NCBI GenBank assembly: GCA_900539455.1
Contig: UQCD01000022.1
Coordinates: 1-37,338, forward strand
Origin: an uncultured Eubacteriales bacterium
GTDB lineage: Bacteria > Bacillota > Clostridia > Lachnospirales > Lachnospiraceae
Reading direction: 5' to 3'
DNA: 37,338 nucleotides
Each line of letters starts with the position of its first letter. Within the stretch, counting starts at the first letter, position 1. Below are positions 23,794 through 31,955 of this stretch, piece after piece. The notes below the pieces were generated by a model. That model did no database searches. It saw only the letters and a program-made list of their open reading frames with translations, and had not been told where the DNA came from. The position numbers were made by a program, and so were the translations under genes.

Positions 23794-24234
23794 ATGAGTG
23801 ATAATAATCAATATTATCTAATCAAAAAGAAGGCAGTTCCAGAGGTACTTTTAAAGGTAGTTGAAGTTAAAAGACTGCTGGAAATGGACAAGAATATTAC
23901 GATTCAAGAAGCTACAGAATCTGTAGGACTTGGCAGAAGCTCTTTCTATAAGTACAAGGACGATATTTTTCCTTTTAGAGATGATGTAAAGGGAAAGACT
24001 ATTACCTTTGTGCTTCAAATGGATGATAAGCCGGGACAGTTGTCGAAGCTGCTTAGAATTATTGCTGATTCAAAGGCAAATATACTTACTATTCATCAGA
24101 CTATTCCTATTAATGGAATGGCTTCATTAACCCTTAGTGTTGAAATTCCATCTGAAGGAGAGATTTCAGACTTAATAAGTGATCTGGAAAGGCAAGAAGG
24201 CGTATATTATGTCAAAGTCTTAGCCAGAGAATAA
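23794..24234 (+). CDS. pheB: ACT domain protein, PheB/UPF0735 family
   Basis: A 146-residue protein: a short N-terminal helix-turn-helix-like part (ITIQEATESVGLGRSSFYKYKDDIFPF) followed by an ACT domain (ITFVLQMDDKPGQLSKLLRIIADSKANILTI). This is the PheB/UPF0735 family, named from linkage to phenylalanine genes in Bacillus. ACT domains bind amino acids. Placement 24 bases before hom suggests a regulatory link to aspartate-family amino-acid synthesis. The frame opens earlier at 23710, but ATG 23794 has AAGGAG at normal distance. Confidence 0.85.
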   Translation: MSDNNQYYLIKKKAVPEVLLKVVEVKRLLEMDKNITIQEATESVGLGRSSFYKYKDDIFPFRDDVKGKTITFVLQMDDKPGQLSKLLRIIADSKANILTIHQTIPINGMASLTLSVEIPSEGEISDLISDLERQEGVYYVKVLARE

Positions 24235-24258
24235 TAAATACATACTTGGAGGAAAAAG

Positions 24259-25476
24259 ATGGTAAATATTGCAGTTTTAGGATATGGTACAGTTGGTTCA
24301 GGAGTTTATGATGTACTTGTTAAAAATCACGATAGTATATCAAAAAAGGTTGGAGATGACATAAATGTAAAATATGTTTTGGATTTAAGAGAATTTCCAA
24401 ATGACCCTGTAAATAGCGTTTTAGTACACGATTTTGATACAATCGTAAATGACCCGGAGGTAGATATAGTAGCAGAGGCTATGGGTGGGTTAGAACCAGC
24501 ACACACCTTCGCTGTTAGAACATTACAGGCAGGCAAAAACTATTGTACATCAAATAAAGAACTTGTAGCAAAATACGGTCCGGAATTATTAGAATTAGCA
24601 AAACAGAATAATAAAAACTTCTTATTTGAAGCAAGTGTAGGCGGAGGAATACCTATTATCCGTCCACTTAACCAGTCACTTACAGCAGATGAGATTACAG
24701 AAATCACAGGTATTTTAAATGGTACTACAAACTTTATCTTAACAAAAATGGATAAAGAGGGCTTAGCCTTTGATACAGTTTTAAAGGAAGCACAGGCACT
24801 TGGCTATGCAGAAAAAGACCCAACAGCCGATGTTGAAGGCTATGATGCTTGTAGAAAGATTGCTATACTTTCTTCATTAGCCTATGGACTTCATGTTAAT
24901 TTTGAAGATATATATACAGAAGGTATTACAAAGATTACAGATGTAGATTTCAAATACGCAAGAAAGCTTGGATTATCAATTAAGTTATTCGGAAAGAGCA
25001 AAAAGGTAGACGGCAAATGCTATGCGATGGTTGCTCCTTTTATGATTAGCACAGATAGTCCATTATACTGTGTAAATGGTGTTTTAAATGGTATTTTAGT
25101 AAATGGTGAAGTTATTGGAGATGTAATGTTCTATGGAAGTGGAGCAGGAAAGTATCCTACAGCTTCAGCAGTTGTAGCTGACATAGTAGATGAAGCAAAG
25201 CACTTAAATAAGCACATTATGTCTATCTGGAGCAGCGAAAAGCTTCAGCTTGAGGATATTAAATCAAATAAGTGTAAATTCTTTGTAAGAGTTGAGGGTG
25301 CTGCATCAGAAAGACTTAAAGACATCGAAGAAGTATTTGGAAAAGTAACACCAGTAACACTTGATGATGTAACAGGTGAATTTGCATTTATTACAGAGGT
25401 AATAACAGAAGCAGATTACGAAGAATTTGCATCAAAGATTTCAGGTATTAAGCAAAGAATTAGAGTGGAAGCTTAA
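24259..25476 (+). CDS. hom: Homoserine dehydrogenase
   Basis: A 405-residue NAD(P)H-dependent enzyme reducing aspartate semialdehyde to homoserine, the branch point to threonine and methionine. The cofactor loop is GYGTVGSG at 8-15. The catalytic region includes EASVGGGIPIIRPL (about 131-144) and GILNGTTNFILTKM (about 153-166), with ADVEGYDA beyond. The C-terminal ACT domain (about 345-405) probably mediates feedback inhibition. CTTGGAGG precedes ATG 24259. It forms a two-gene unit with the ACT protein. Confidence 0.95.
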   Translation: MVNIAVLGYGTVGSGVYDVLVKNHDSISKKVGDDINVKYVLDLREFPNDPVNSVLVHDFDTIVNDPEVDIVAEAMGGLEPAHTFAVRTLQAGKNYCTSNKELVAKYGPELLELAKQNNKNFLFEASVGGGIPIIRPLNQSLTADEITEITGILNGTTNFILTKMDKEGLAFDTVLKEAQALGYAEKDPTADVEGYDACRKIAILSSLAYGLHVNFEDIYTEGITKITDVDFKYARKLGLSIKLFGKSKKVDGKCYAMVAPFMISTDSPLYCVNGVLNGILVNGEVIGDVMFYGSGAGKYPTASAVVADIVDEAKHLNKHIMSIWSSEKLQLEDIKSNKCKFFVRVEGAASERLKDIEEVFGKVTPVTLDDVTGEFAFITEVITEADYEEFASKISGIKQRIRVEA

Positions 25477-25498
25477 CAGTGGGGTGATTTACAAAATC

Positions 25499-25527
25499 TT
25501 GCTATTTGGCAAAATATGTGATACAAT
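25499..25527 (+). promoter_or_regulatory. Extended -10 promoter for the DUF4190-like gene
   Basis: TTGCTA (25499-25504), 17-base spacer and TGA-TACAAT (TACAAT 25522-25527). Confidence 0.6.
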
Positions 25528-25582
25528 CTTATTGTTTTAAATGTTGTAAAACACAATACAATTAGTATTAGGAGGAAAAGTT

Positions 25583-26050
25583 ATGGATAACAACTTTAAT
25601 CAAAATCAGCAGCAGTTCGATCCATTTGCAAATGGTATGCAAAACCAGACACCAAAGAAGCCGGCAGGAGATATGTTCCCACTTCTTTCAATTATTTTAT
25701 CAGGTGTAGGTATGTTATTAGTACTTATTGGTACTATACTTACTTGTACTTGCAGCAAGGCTGGTTCTACATCTCCAGTATTTATCCTGACAATCTTTGG
25801 CATAATTACAGCAATCGTTGGTGTTGTAATGGCTATACTTTCTGTAAAGGATTTCAAGCAGGTTGCTAAGGCAAGCAAAATCGCAATGGTAGGATTTGTA
25901 CTTGGCGTATTTGCTATTATTTATGGTATTTTACCTACAGTTACAATTTGTGGATACAACTGCCATATAAAAAATCAGGCAGAGGATGAGTTAAATGATG
26001 CACTTGATGATTTAGGAAATTTGGATAATTACACAAATCCATTTAACTAG
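25583..26050 (+). CDS. Small membrane protein, DUF4190-like
   Basis: A 155-residue protein with a Gln/Asn-rich N-terminal ~30 residues, then three hydrophobic helices at about 34-56, 70-90 and 98-120, and an acidic C-terminus (DELNDALDDLGNLDN). The arrangement resembles DUF4190 proteins, whose function is not established. Four cysteines are visible (TCTCS and TICGYNC). AGGAGG precedes the ATG. It has its own promoter and terminator. Confidence 0.75.
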   Translation: MDNNFNQNQQQFDPFANGMQNQTPKKPAGDMFPLLSIILSGVGMLLVLIGTILTCTCSKAGSTSPVFILTIFGIITAIVGVVMAILSVKDFKQVAKASKIAMVGFVLGVFAIIYGILPTVTICGYNCHIKNQAEDELNDALDDLGNLDNYTNPFN

Positions 26051-26097
26051 ACCTAATGTACATAAATACAAATCATATAGTGATTAATATATAAATG

Positions 26098-26157
26098 AGG
26101 TGACATTGAAGAAAGACAAATAAAGTATTATTTTGTTAAATTCAATGTCACTTTTTT
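26098..26157 (+). terminator. Intrinsic terminator after the DUF4190-like gene
   Basis: GTGACATTGAA (26100-26110) pairs with TTCAATGTCAC (26141-26151). An inner pairing of AT-rich bases extends the stem, and a run of Ts follows. Confidence 0.88.
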
Positions 26158-26203
26158 ATATGATATACAAAATTAAAAGATATAAAGAAAATAGGTAAAC
26201 AAA

Positions 26204-26869
26204 ATGAAACGAATTTTTTTATTTGATTTGGATGGAACAATAACAGAGCCTAAGAAGGGCATAACAAAATGTGTACAGTATTCCTTAGAATATTTAGGAA
26301 TACATGAACCAGACCTGGATAAGCTGGAATGTTTTATAGGGCCTCCATTACATAAATCTTATCAGGTGTATTACAATTTAAGCGAAGAGGAAGCTTTTAA
26401 GGCAGTAGATAAATACAGAGAAAGATATAAGGATATTGGTATTTTTGAATGTAATCTTTATGAAGGAATAGAGGAGGTTTTTAAGGCTATTAAAGCCAAG
26501 AGCGGAATAATAGGTCTTGCAACTTCTAAGCCAGAGGAATTTGCAGTAAGATTACTGGAGCATTACAATTTATCGCAATATTTTGACTGTATCACAGGAA
26601 GTCTGATGGACGGAAGTCGAACAGAAAAGGCTGAGGTTATAGAAGAGGCATTTGCCAGAATGGGTATAAATAATGAGAAAAAGCCAGAAACTATTATGAT
26701 AGGTGATAGATTACACGATATAGTAGGAGCCAATAAAACAGGAATTGAAAGTATAGGTGTAAAATATGGTTATTCTGTAGGTAATGAATTAGTAGAGGCA
26801 GGAGCAACCTATGTAGTTGAAACTACTAAGGAGTTAAAGGCTTTAGCAGAAAAGCTCATAGAAAATTAG
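26204..26869 (+). CDS. HAD family phosphatase, phosphoglycolate phosphatase-like
   Basis: A 221-residue HAD hydrolase with motif I DLDGT (Asp8, Asp10), motif II at GLATSKPEEF (about 105-114) and motif III/IV IGDRLHDIVGA (about 166-176). The cap inserted after motif I is the small helical type of Gph/YbiV-like enzymes. It removes phosphate from a small metabolite, possibly phosphoglycolate or a nucleotide. The ribosome-binding site is weak (AATAGG). The yerC gene follows after 97 bases. Confidence 0.87.
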   Translation: MKRIFLFDLDGTITEPKKGITKCVQYSLEYLGIHEPDLDKLECFIGPPLHKSYQVYYNLSEEEAFKAVDKYRERYKDIGIFECNLYEGIEEVFKAIKAKSGIIGLATSKPEEFAVRLLEHYNLSQYFDCITGSLMDGSRTEKAEVIEEAFARMGINNEKKPETIMIGDRLHDIVGANKTGIESIGVKYGYSVGNELVEAGATYVVETTKELKALAEKLIEN

Positions 26870-26891
26870 AGTATAAAAAGCAAATAAAATA

Positions 26892-26924
26892 TAGACATTT
26901 TTACTTTAATGTGTTAACATTAAA
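26892..26924 (+). promoter_or_regulatory. yerC promoter with overlapping palindrome (candidate operator)
   Basis: TAGACA (26892-26897), 17 bases, then TGT-TAACAT (26915-26920) form a promoter. TTTAATGT (26905-26912), GTTA, ACATTAAA (26917-26924) is a perfect inverted repeat that spans the -10, which is how an autorepressor site would look. Confidence 0.5.
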
Positions 26925-26966
26925 AAAGTTAAAACTATAAATAAAATTTGCGGAAAGGTATAAAAT

Positions 26967-27272
26967 ATGACAGACAAAATTAGAACAGAAGAACTTGAAC
27001 ATTTATTTGATGCGATACTTACATTAGAAAACAAAGAGGAATGTTACAGCTTTTTTGAAGATGTATGTACTGTGAATGAGCTTATATCATTATCACAAAG
27101 ATATGAGGTTGCTGCTATGTTAAGACAAAACAGTACTTATTTGGAAATATCTGAAAAAACAGGTGCTTCAACAGCAACAATCAGTCGTGTAAATCGTTCC
27201 CTTAACTATGGAAATGACGGATATGATTTGACCTTTGCTAGATTAAAGGAAAAAGAAGCAAAAGAAAAATAA
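26967..27272 (+). CDS. yerC: YerC/YecD family TrpR-related protein
   Basis: A 101-residue helical protein of the TrpR/YerC-YecD group: LFDAILTLENKEECYSFFEDVCTVNEL, then the helix-turn-helix ISEKTGASTATISRVNRSLNYG, which matches the TrpR DNA-reading region. It is likely a DNA-binding regulator of unknown effector. GGAAAGG precedes the ATG. It is followed by a strong terminator. Confidence 0.92.
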   Translation: MTDKIRTEELEHLFDAILTLENKEECYSFFEDVCTVNELISLSQRYEVAAMLRQNSTYLEISEKTGASTATISRVNRSLNYGNDGYDLTFARLKEKEAKEK

Positions 27273-27295
27273 AGCTTAAAGTAAATGTTTTTAAT

Positions 27296-27341
27296 AAAAA
27301 AGTAGTGAATAGCCGAAATGTAGGATATTCACTACTTTTTT
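27296..27341. terminator. Bidirectional terminator between yerC and the DUF1836 gene
   Basis: AAAAAAGTAGTGAATA (27296-27311) is exactly complementary to TATTCACTACTTTTTT (27326-27341), with a 14-base loop and T runs on both strands. Confidence 0.95.
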
Positions 27342-27395
27342 ATATGTTACGAGCAGTATAAAGAGCTTGCAGGAGATATTTTTTATTAAATATCG

Positions 27396-27545
27396 TTATA
27401 TTTTTTCTTGCTCAGCTTTTTCTTTTTCAGCCTTAGCCTTTTCAAGCTTTTCTTTTTCAGTTTTAGCCTTTTCAGACTTGGCTTTTTCGACCTTAGCCTT
27501 TTCAGCTTTGGCTTTCTCAAGCTTAGCCTTTTCAACAGCAGCCTT
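27396..27545 (-). repeat. Fifteen-base-period low-complexity repeat coding for the xEKAK tail
   Basis: The plus strand shows repeated units such as TTCAGCCTTAGCCTTTTCAAG, about 15 bases per repeat, matching five residues each. Such DNA can gain or lose units by slippage. Confidence 0.75.
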
Positions 27546-28151
27546 CTTAGCGGCCTTTTCTTTGTCCTCTTTGGAAACTGGCTCATCTAAATTATCTATA
27601 ATAGCTTCAATAACCTGTTTTTTTAGATATACATCAAAGGAAAGCAGACTTACAAATGCAAAAAGGTGAAGATAATTAGTTTCACTTTTTGTAGCACCCT
27701 TATATGAGTCTAAGGCTACAGCAAGTTTTTTGTTCATATCGTTAAGGGCATATTCCTTTAATGGAAATTCCATTTCTATTAACTCCTTGTAAATATAGGA
27801 CAAATCCTTTCCATTTTTTCCTTGAAAATAATTGTCACTGATGGGTGCAAGCAGTTTCTTTATGTCATTTATAGACATAACATTTTTAAAATAGTAAATA
27901 AGTGTAAGAAGCAGCATATGCTCCTTTGTATATTTCTTCTTCTCAGGGGAAGGAAGCAAATCATTCTTAGCGTAATTGTTAATCATTGTTTTTGTAAGAA
28001 TTTTGTCATCCTCACTTCGTTTATGGTCCTTTAGATGATTTTCCATAAAAGTAGTGACCTGGTCCATATATAAATCAATATTTGGAATTTCATCCTGGTC
28101 GATAAGAAATATATTGTCCATTGTTTCTTCTAATATTTTTTTTATATCCAT
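27396..28151 (-). CDS. DUF1836 protein with Lys/Glu/Ala-repeat C-terminal tail
   Basis: A 251-residue protein. Residues 1 to ~200 fit DUF1836, a Firmicutes family with a MerR-like helical region (MINNYAKNDLLPSPEKKKYTKEHMLLLTLIYYFK) suspected of DNA binding. The last ~48 residues repeat a five-residue xEKAK unit (KLEKAKAEKAKVEKAKSEKAK), predicted to be a long single charged helix. Two starts are possible. ATG 28149-28151 is preferred because GGAG precedes it by 9 bases; ATG 28169 has only a weak site. Function is unknown. Confidence 0.8.
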   Translation of the reverse strand: MDIKKILEETMDNIFLIDQDEIPNIDLYMDQVTTFMENHLKDHKRSEDDKILTKTMINNYAKNDLLPSPEKKKYTKEHMLLLTLIYYFKNVMSINDIKKLLAPISDNYFQGKNGKDLSYIYKELIEMEFPLKEYALNDMNKKLAVALDSYKGATKSETNYLHLFAFVSLLSFDVYLKKQVIEAIIDNLDEPVSKEDKEKAAKKAAVEKAKLEKAKAEKAKVEKAKSEKAKTEKEKLEKAKAEKEKAEQEKI

Positions 28152-28189
28152 AGTAATAAACTCCATCATTCATTGGTAACTATTATTAT

Positions 28190-28218
28190 ATTATATAGTA
28201 TCAAAAACTACTTGACAA
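28190..28218 (-). promoter_or_regulatory. Promoter for the DUF1836 gene
   Basis: On the minus strand TTGTCA (28213-28218), 17 bases and TATAAT (28190-28195). It lies back to back with the tex promoter. Confidence 0.65.
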
Positions 28219-28236
28219 GAGATTTGAAAAAAAGTA

Positions 28237-28265
28237 ATTACATTTTTTGCTGTTTCTGTTACAAT
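28237..28265 (+). promoter_or_regulatory. Extended -10 promoter for tex
   Basis: ATTACA (28237-28242), 17 bases and TGT-TACAAT (TACAAT 28260-28265). Confidence 0.55.
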
Positions 28266-28321
28266 ATAGACTATGCTAAAAAGAAAATAGCATTAATATC
28301 TACAAGGAAAGGGATAAGATA

Positions 28322-30469
28322 ATGGACATAATTAAAAAGCTTAGTGACGAGCTGGGTATTAAACTTAGTCAGGTAGAAGCTACAGTAAAACTTATAGATG
28401 AAGGAAATACAATACCATTTATTGCAAGATATAGAAAAGAGGTTACAGGGGCGCTCAATGATGAAATTCTTAGAAATTTAGATGAAAGACTTAAATATCT
28501 TAGAAACTTAGAGGAGAGAAAGCAGACTGTTATTGCGTCAATTAATGAGCAGGGAAAGCTTACTGATGAACTTAAAAAATCAATAGAGGAAGCAGAAACC
28601 TTAGTATTAGTTGAGGATTTATATAGACCTTACAAGCAAAAGAGAAGAACCAGAGCTATTATTGCAAAGGAAAAGGGCTTAGAGCCACTTGCAAATATAA
28701 TTACATTACAAATGACTAAAAAGTCACTTGAGGAGGAGGCAAGGACATTTATAAATTCTGAAAAAGAGGTTAATTCAGAAAAGGAAGCAATAGAAGGGGC
28801 AAAGGATATTATTGCAGAAGGCATAGCTGATGAGGCTTCATATAGAACATATATAAGAAAGCTTACATTTGCTGAGGGTACTATATGCTCTGCGGCAAAG
28901 GACGAAAAGGCAGAAACAGTGTATGAAATGTATTATGATTATGAGGAAAAATTAAACAAAATTGTAGGACATAGAATTCTGGCAGTAAACAGAGGAGAAA
29001 ATGAAAAGGTATTATCTGTAAAAATTGTTGCACCAGAGGAAAGAATACTTAACTATCTTCAAAAGAAAATTATCACAAGAGATAATGAAAATACAAATGC
29101 TGCATTAAAGGAAGCTATAGAGGACAGCTACAAAAGACTTATTGCTCCGGCTATAGAAAGAGAAATAAGAAGTGATTTAACTGAAAAAGCTGAGGACGGA
29201 GCTATTAAGGTATTTGGAAAAAATCTTGAACAGCTTTTAATGCAGCCACCTATTGCAAATCAGGTGGTTCTAGGCTGGGACCCTGCCTTTAGAACAGGCT
29301 GTAAGCTTGCAGTTGTAGATACAACAGGAAAAGTATTAGATACGGCTGTAATATTCCCAACTGCACCACAGTTAAAAATAGCAGAGGCGAAGGCTACAGT
29401 TAAAAAGCTTATTAAAAAGTATGGAATTACACTTATTTCACTGGGAAATGGTACTGCCTCAAGAGAGTCTGAGCAGGTTATAGTTGAAATTATTAAAGAG
29501 GTAGGCGGAAACCTTCAATATATTATTACAAACGAGGCAGGGGCTTCTGTATATTCGGCAAGTAAGCTTGCTACAGAGGAATTTCCGGATTTTGATGTTG
29601 CTCAAAGAAGCTCTGCATCAATAGCAAGGCGTGTTCAGGACCCATTAGCTGAGCTGGTTAAAATTGACCCTAAATCTATTGGTGTAGGTCAGTATCAGCA
29701 CGATATGAACCAGAAAAAGCTGGGAGAGGCACTGGAAAATGTAGTTGAGGACTGTGTAAACAAGGTTGGTGTAGACTTAAATACTGCATCCTACAGTTTA
29801 TTAGAATATATTTCAGGTATATCTAAGGTAATTGCCAAAAACATAGTAGATTACAGAGAACAGAACGGAAAATTTACAAATAGAAAGCAGTTATTAAAGG
29901 TTGCGAAATTAGGACCAAAGGCATATGAGCAGTGTGCAGGCTTTATGAGAATTACTGATGGTGAAAACCCACTGGACATAACCAGTGTACATCCTGAAAG
30001 CTATGAGGTGGCTGAGAAATTACTGGAAAAATTAGGCTTCGACCTTTCGTTCTTAAAGAATAATAAGCTGGTTGGGCTTAGTCTTATGGTGAAGGATTAT
30101 GGAAAAATGTCAAAGGAATTAGGCGTTGGAGAAATTACACTAAGAGATATTGTTAAGGAGTTGGAAAAGCCAGCCAGAGATCCTCGTGATGAAATGCCAA
30201 AGCCAATTCTGAAATCGGATGTTTTGGAAATGAAGGATTTAAAAGAGGGAATGATTTTAAAGGGAACAGTAAGAAATGTTATAGATTTTGGCGTTTTTGT
30301 AGACATAGGTGTACATCAGGATGGCTTAGTCCATATATCTCAGATAACTGACAGATATATTAAGCACCCGCTTGAAGCAGTTAGTGTTGGTGATATAGTA
30401 GATGTTAAGGTAATGAGTGTGGATATTACTAAAAAGAGAATTGCACTTACAATGAAACTTGACAAATAA
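28322..30469 (+). CDS. tex: Tex family RNA-binding transcription accessory protein
   Basis: A 715-residue Tex protein: N-terminal helical HTH-like region (IPFIARYRKEVTGALNDE), a central YqgF/RNase-H-like domain (VVLGWDPAFRTGCKLAVVDTTGKV near 315-340), a helix-hairpin-helix pair (LEYISGISKVIAKNIVDYRE) and a C-terminal S1 RNA-binding domain (about 643-713, GTVRNVIDFGVFVDIGVHQDG). Tex binds nucleic acid and acts in transcription. Its details are best known from Bordetella and Pseudomonas. Length fits the family. The ribosome-binding site is AGGAAAGGG. Confidence 0.95.
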   Translation: MDIIKKLSDELGIKLSQVEATVKLIDEGNTIPFIARYRKEVTGALNDEILRNLDERLKYLRNLEERKQTVIASINEQGKLTDELKKSIEEAETLVLVEDLYRPYKQKRRTRAIIAKEKGLEPLANIITLQMTKKSLEEEARTFINSEKEVNSEKEAIEGAKDIIAEGIADEASYRTYIRKLTFAEGTICSAAKDEKAETVYEMYYDYEEKLNKIVGHRILAVNRGENEKVLSVKIVAPEERILNYLQKKIITRDNENTNAALKEAIEDSYKRLIAPAIEREIRSDLTEKAEDGAIKVFGKNLEQLLMQPPIANQVVLGWDPAFRTGCKLAVVDTTGKVLDTAVIFPTAPQLKIAEAKATVKKLIKKYGITLISLGNGTASRESEQVIVEIIKEVGGNLQYIITNEAGASVYSASKLATEEFPDFDVAQRSSASIARRVQDPLAELVKIDPKSIGVGQYQHDMNQKKLGEALENVVEDCVNKVGVDLNTASYSLLEYISGISKVIAKNIVDYREQNGKFTNRKQLLKVAKLGPKAYEQCAGFMRITDGENPLDITSVHPESYEVAEKLLEKLGFDLSFLKNNKLVGLSLMVKDYGKMSKELGVGEITLRDIVKELEKPARDPRDEMPKPILKSDVLEMKDLKEGMILKGTVRNVIDFGVFVDIGVHQDGLVHISQITDRYIKHPLEAVSVGDIVDVKVMSVDITKKRIALTMKLDK

Positions 30470-30487
30470 AGTACATATGTATATATT
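30459..30487 (+). promoter_or_regulatory. Promoter for the FMN riboswitch-ribU unit
   Basis: TTGACA (30459-30464) sits in the last codons of tex, followed by a 17-base spacer and TATATT (30482-30487). Transcription from near 30494 would give a complete riboswitch. Confidence 0.6.
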
Positions 30488-30514
30488 ATAGATGTCAAAA
30501 ATATTATATTAAAT

Positions 30515-30618
30515 TCTTCGGGGCAGGGTGAAATTCCCTACCGGCAGTTATAGTCTGCGAGCGTAAGCATGATTTGGTGAAATTCCAAAACCGACAGTAA
30601 AGTCTGGATGAGAGAAGA
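30515..30618 (+). ncRNA. FMN riboswitch (RFN element)
   Basis: The sequence contains the RFN hallmarks in order: CGGGGCAGGGTGAAATTCCC, TACCGGCAGT, CTGCGAGCG, TTGGTGAAATTCCA, ACCGACAGT, GTCTGGATGAGAGAAGA. P1 is closed by TCTTC (30515-30519) and GAAGA (30614-30618). It binds flavin mononucleotide and lowers expression of the downstream ribU. Confidence 0.97.
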
Positions 30619-30686
30619 TTTGATATGGTTATCTACAATATTTTATTAGGTGATATTTCATCACAGATACCAGTCAAAATTTATTA

Positions 30687-30714
30687 TGCTCCGGGTTTTT
30701 AAAGAAAAGGAGCA
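30687..30714 (+). promoter_or_regulatory. Ribosome-binding-site sequestering hairpin of ribU
   Basis: TGCTCC (30687-30692) can pair with GGAGCA (30709-30714), which holds the AGGAG ribosome-binding site of ribU. This is a plausible translational expression platform for the FMN riboswitch; no typical terminator with a T run is seen before the gene. Confidence 0.6.
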
Positions 30715-30719
30715 GCAAA

Positions 30720-31343
30720 ATGAAAGAAAGAAACAAAAACATCTCAAACACACAAAGAATAACCTTAATTGGTATTTTTTCAGCGTTGGCAGCAGTCCTT
30801 ATGTATTTAGAAATCCCATTTTTCTTTGCACCACCAGAGGCATACAAATTGGATTTTAGCGAAGTGCCGGTTCTGATTTCCAGCTTTATGCTTGGACCTG
30901 TTGAAGGTATTATTACTGAATGCTTAAAGATTGCAATTAAGCTTATTATCAAGCCTACATCTACAGCTTTTGTAGGAGAATTTGCAAATCTTGTAGTTGG
31001 TATAACCTTTGTATTACCCGCCTCAATTATTTACAAGAAAAGGAAAACCAGAAAAGGTGCTTTGATTGGAATGACTGCAGGTACTCTTACAATGACAGTT
31101 GTAGGCTGTTTTGTAAATGCGTTTATTCTATTACCAGCTTTTGCTTATTTATTTGGAAATGTACCTGTATCAGAGATTATAAAACTTGGAACAGCAGTAA
31201 ATCCAGCTATTACCAATATGTTTACATTTATTGTGTTAGCAGTTGTGCCAGTAAATATTGTAAAGGGTGTACTTGTATCATTAGTTGTATTTTTAATATA
31301 CAAACCTGTTACAAAAGGAATAAGGTCAATAATCAAGCAATAA
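30720..31343 (+). CDS. ribU: ECF transporter S component, riboflavin (RibU-like)
   Basis: A 207-residue membrane protein with about six helices and the ECF S-component start TLIGIFSALAAVLMYLEIPFFFAPP (about 13-40), then KLDFSEVPVLISSFMLGPVEG, characteristic of RibU. RibU captures riboflavin and works with shared energy-coupling subunits (EcfT, EcfA1, EcfA2) encoded elsewhere. The FMN riboswitch directly upstream supports the substrate. AGGAG precedes ATG 30720. Confidence 0.95.
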   Translation: MKERNKNISNTQRITLIGIFSALAAVLMYLEIPFFFAPPEAYKLDFSEVPVLISSFMLGPVEGIITECLKIAIKLIIKPTSTAFVGEFANLVVGITFVLPASIIYKKRKTRKGALIGMTAGTLTMTVVGCFVNAFILLPAFAYLFGNVPVSEIIKLGTAVNPAITNMFTFIVLAVVPVNIVKGVLVSLVVFLIYKPVTKGIRSIIKQ

Positions 31344-31372
31344 TTGAACTTTTGCATTATATTTGATATACT
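31344..31372 (+). promoter_or_regulatory. Extended -10 promoter for the YcxB-like/tsaE run
   Basis: TTGAAC (31344-31349), directly after the ribU stop, with a 17-base spacer and TGA-TATACT (TATACT 31367-31372). Confidence 0.65.
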
Positions 31373-31446
31373 CTTATTCGTAAAATTTAAAATTAATATT
31401 CAAGGATATTGAGAATATATTGAATTTTAACAGGAGGAATTTTAGA

Positions 31447-31947
31447 ATGACTGTAGAAGCAAGACTTACAAATAAAGAAATGTATAATTTCTTACTTAGA
31501 CATAATTATTTTAGCTTAGGTGGCATATGTGGAGTTATTTTAAGCATTGGAGCTATTGTATTAGCTGTTTTAAACATTAACAATACGCAAATGAATGGCA
31601 CCTATAAAATGGCACTTGTATTTGTGGGCTTGCTGTTTACGGTTATTCAGCCTGTTATGTTATATACAAAGGCTTCGTCACAGGTAAAAAAGAACGATTC
31701 AGTAAATAAACCATTAAAATATACCTTTACAGATAAGGATTTTTCTATTTCTGTAGATGAGGATAGTGTAACACAGTCCTATGAGGATATTATAAAGGTG
31801 ATTTCTACAAAATTAAGTGTTATTATTTATATTAATAAATATAGAGCATTTATATTGCCAAAAAGTGCAATAGGTGAAAATATGGAACAGTTAAAAGCAT
31901 TACTTGAAAAAAATGCAAAAAATGCAAAGGTTATTAATGTAAAATAA
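31447..31947 (+). CDS. YcxB-like membrane protein
   Basis: A 166-residue protein with two hydrophobic helices (about 25-48 and 57-75) and a soluble C-terminal half with the YcxB-like pattern KPLKYTFTDKDFSISVDED... IYINKYRAFILPKSAI. Function is unknown. The frame opens at TTG 31420, but AGGAGG lies inside that stretch and 9 bases before ATG 31447, which is taken as the start. tsaE begins 8 bases later. Confidence 0.75.
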   Translation: MTVEARLTNKEMYNFLLRHNYFSLGGICGVILSIGAIVLAVLNINNTQMNGTYKMALVFVGLLFTVIQPVMLYTKASSQVKKNDSVNKPLKYTFTDKDFSISVDEDSVTQSYEDIIKVISTKLSVIIYINKYRAFILPKSAIGENMEQLKALLEKNAKNAKVINVK

Positions 31948-31955
31948 GTGAGAAT

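Noticed and set aside
27367..27669. Plus-strand repetitive Phe/Ser/Ala-rich frame opposite the DUF1836 gene
   Set aside because: It is the complement of the xEKAK repeat, without a ribosome-binding site; the minus-strand DUF1836 gene explains it.
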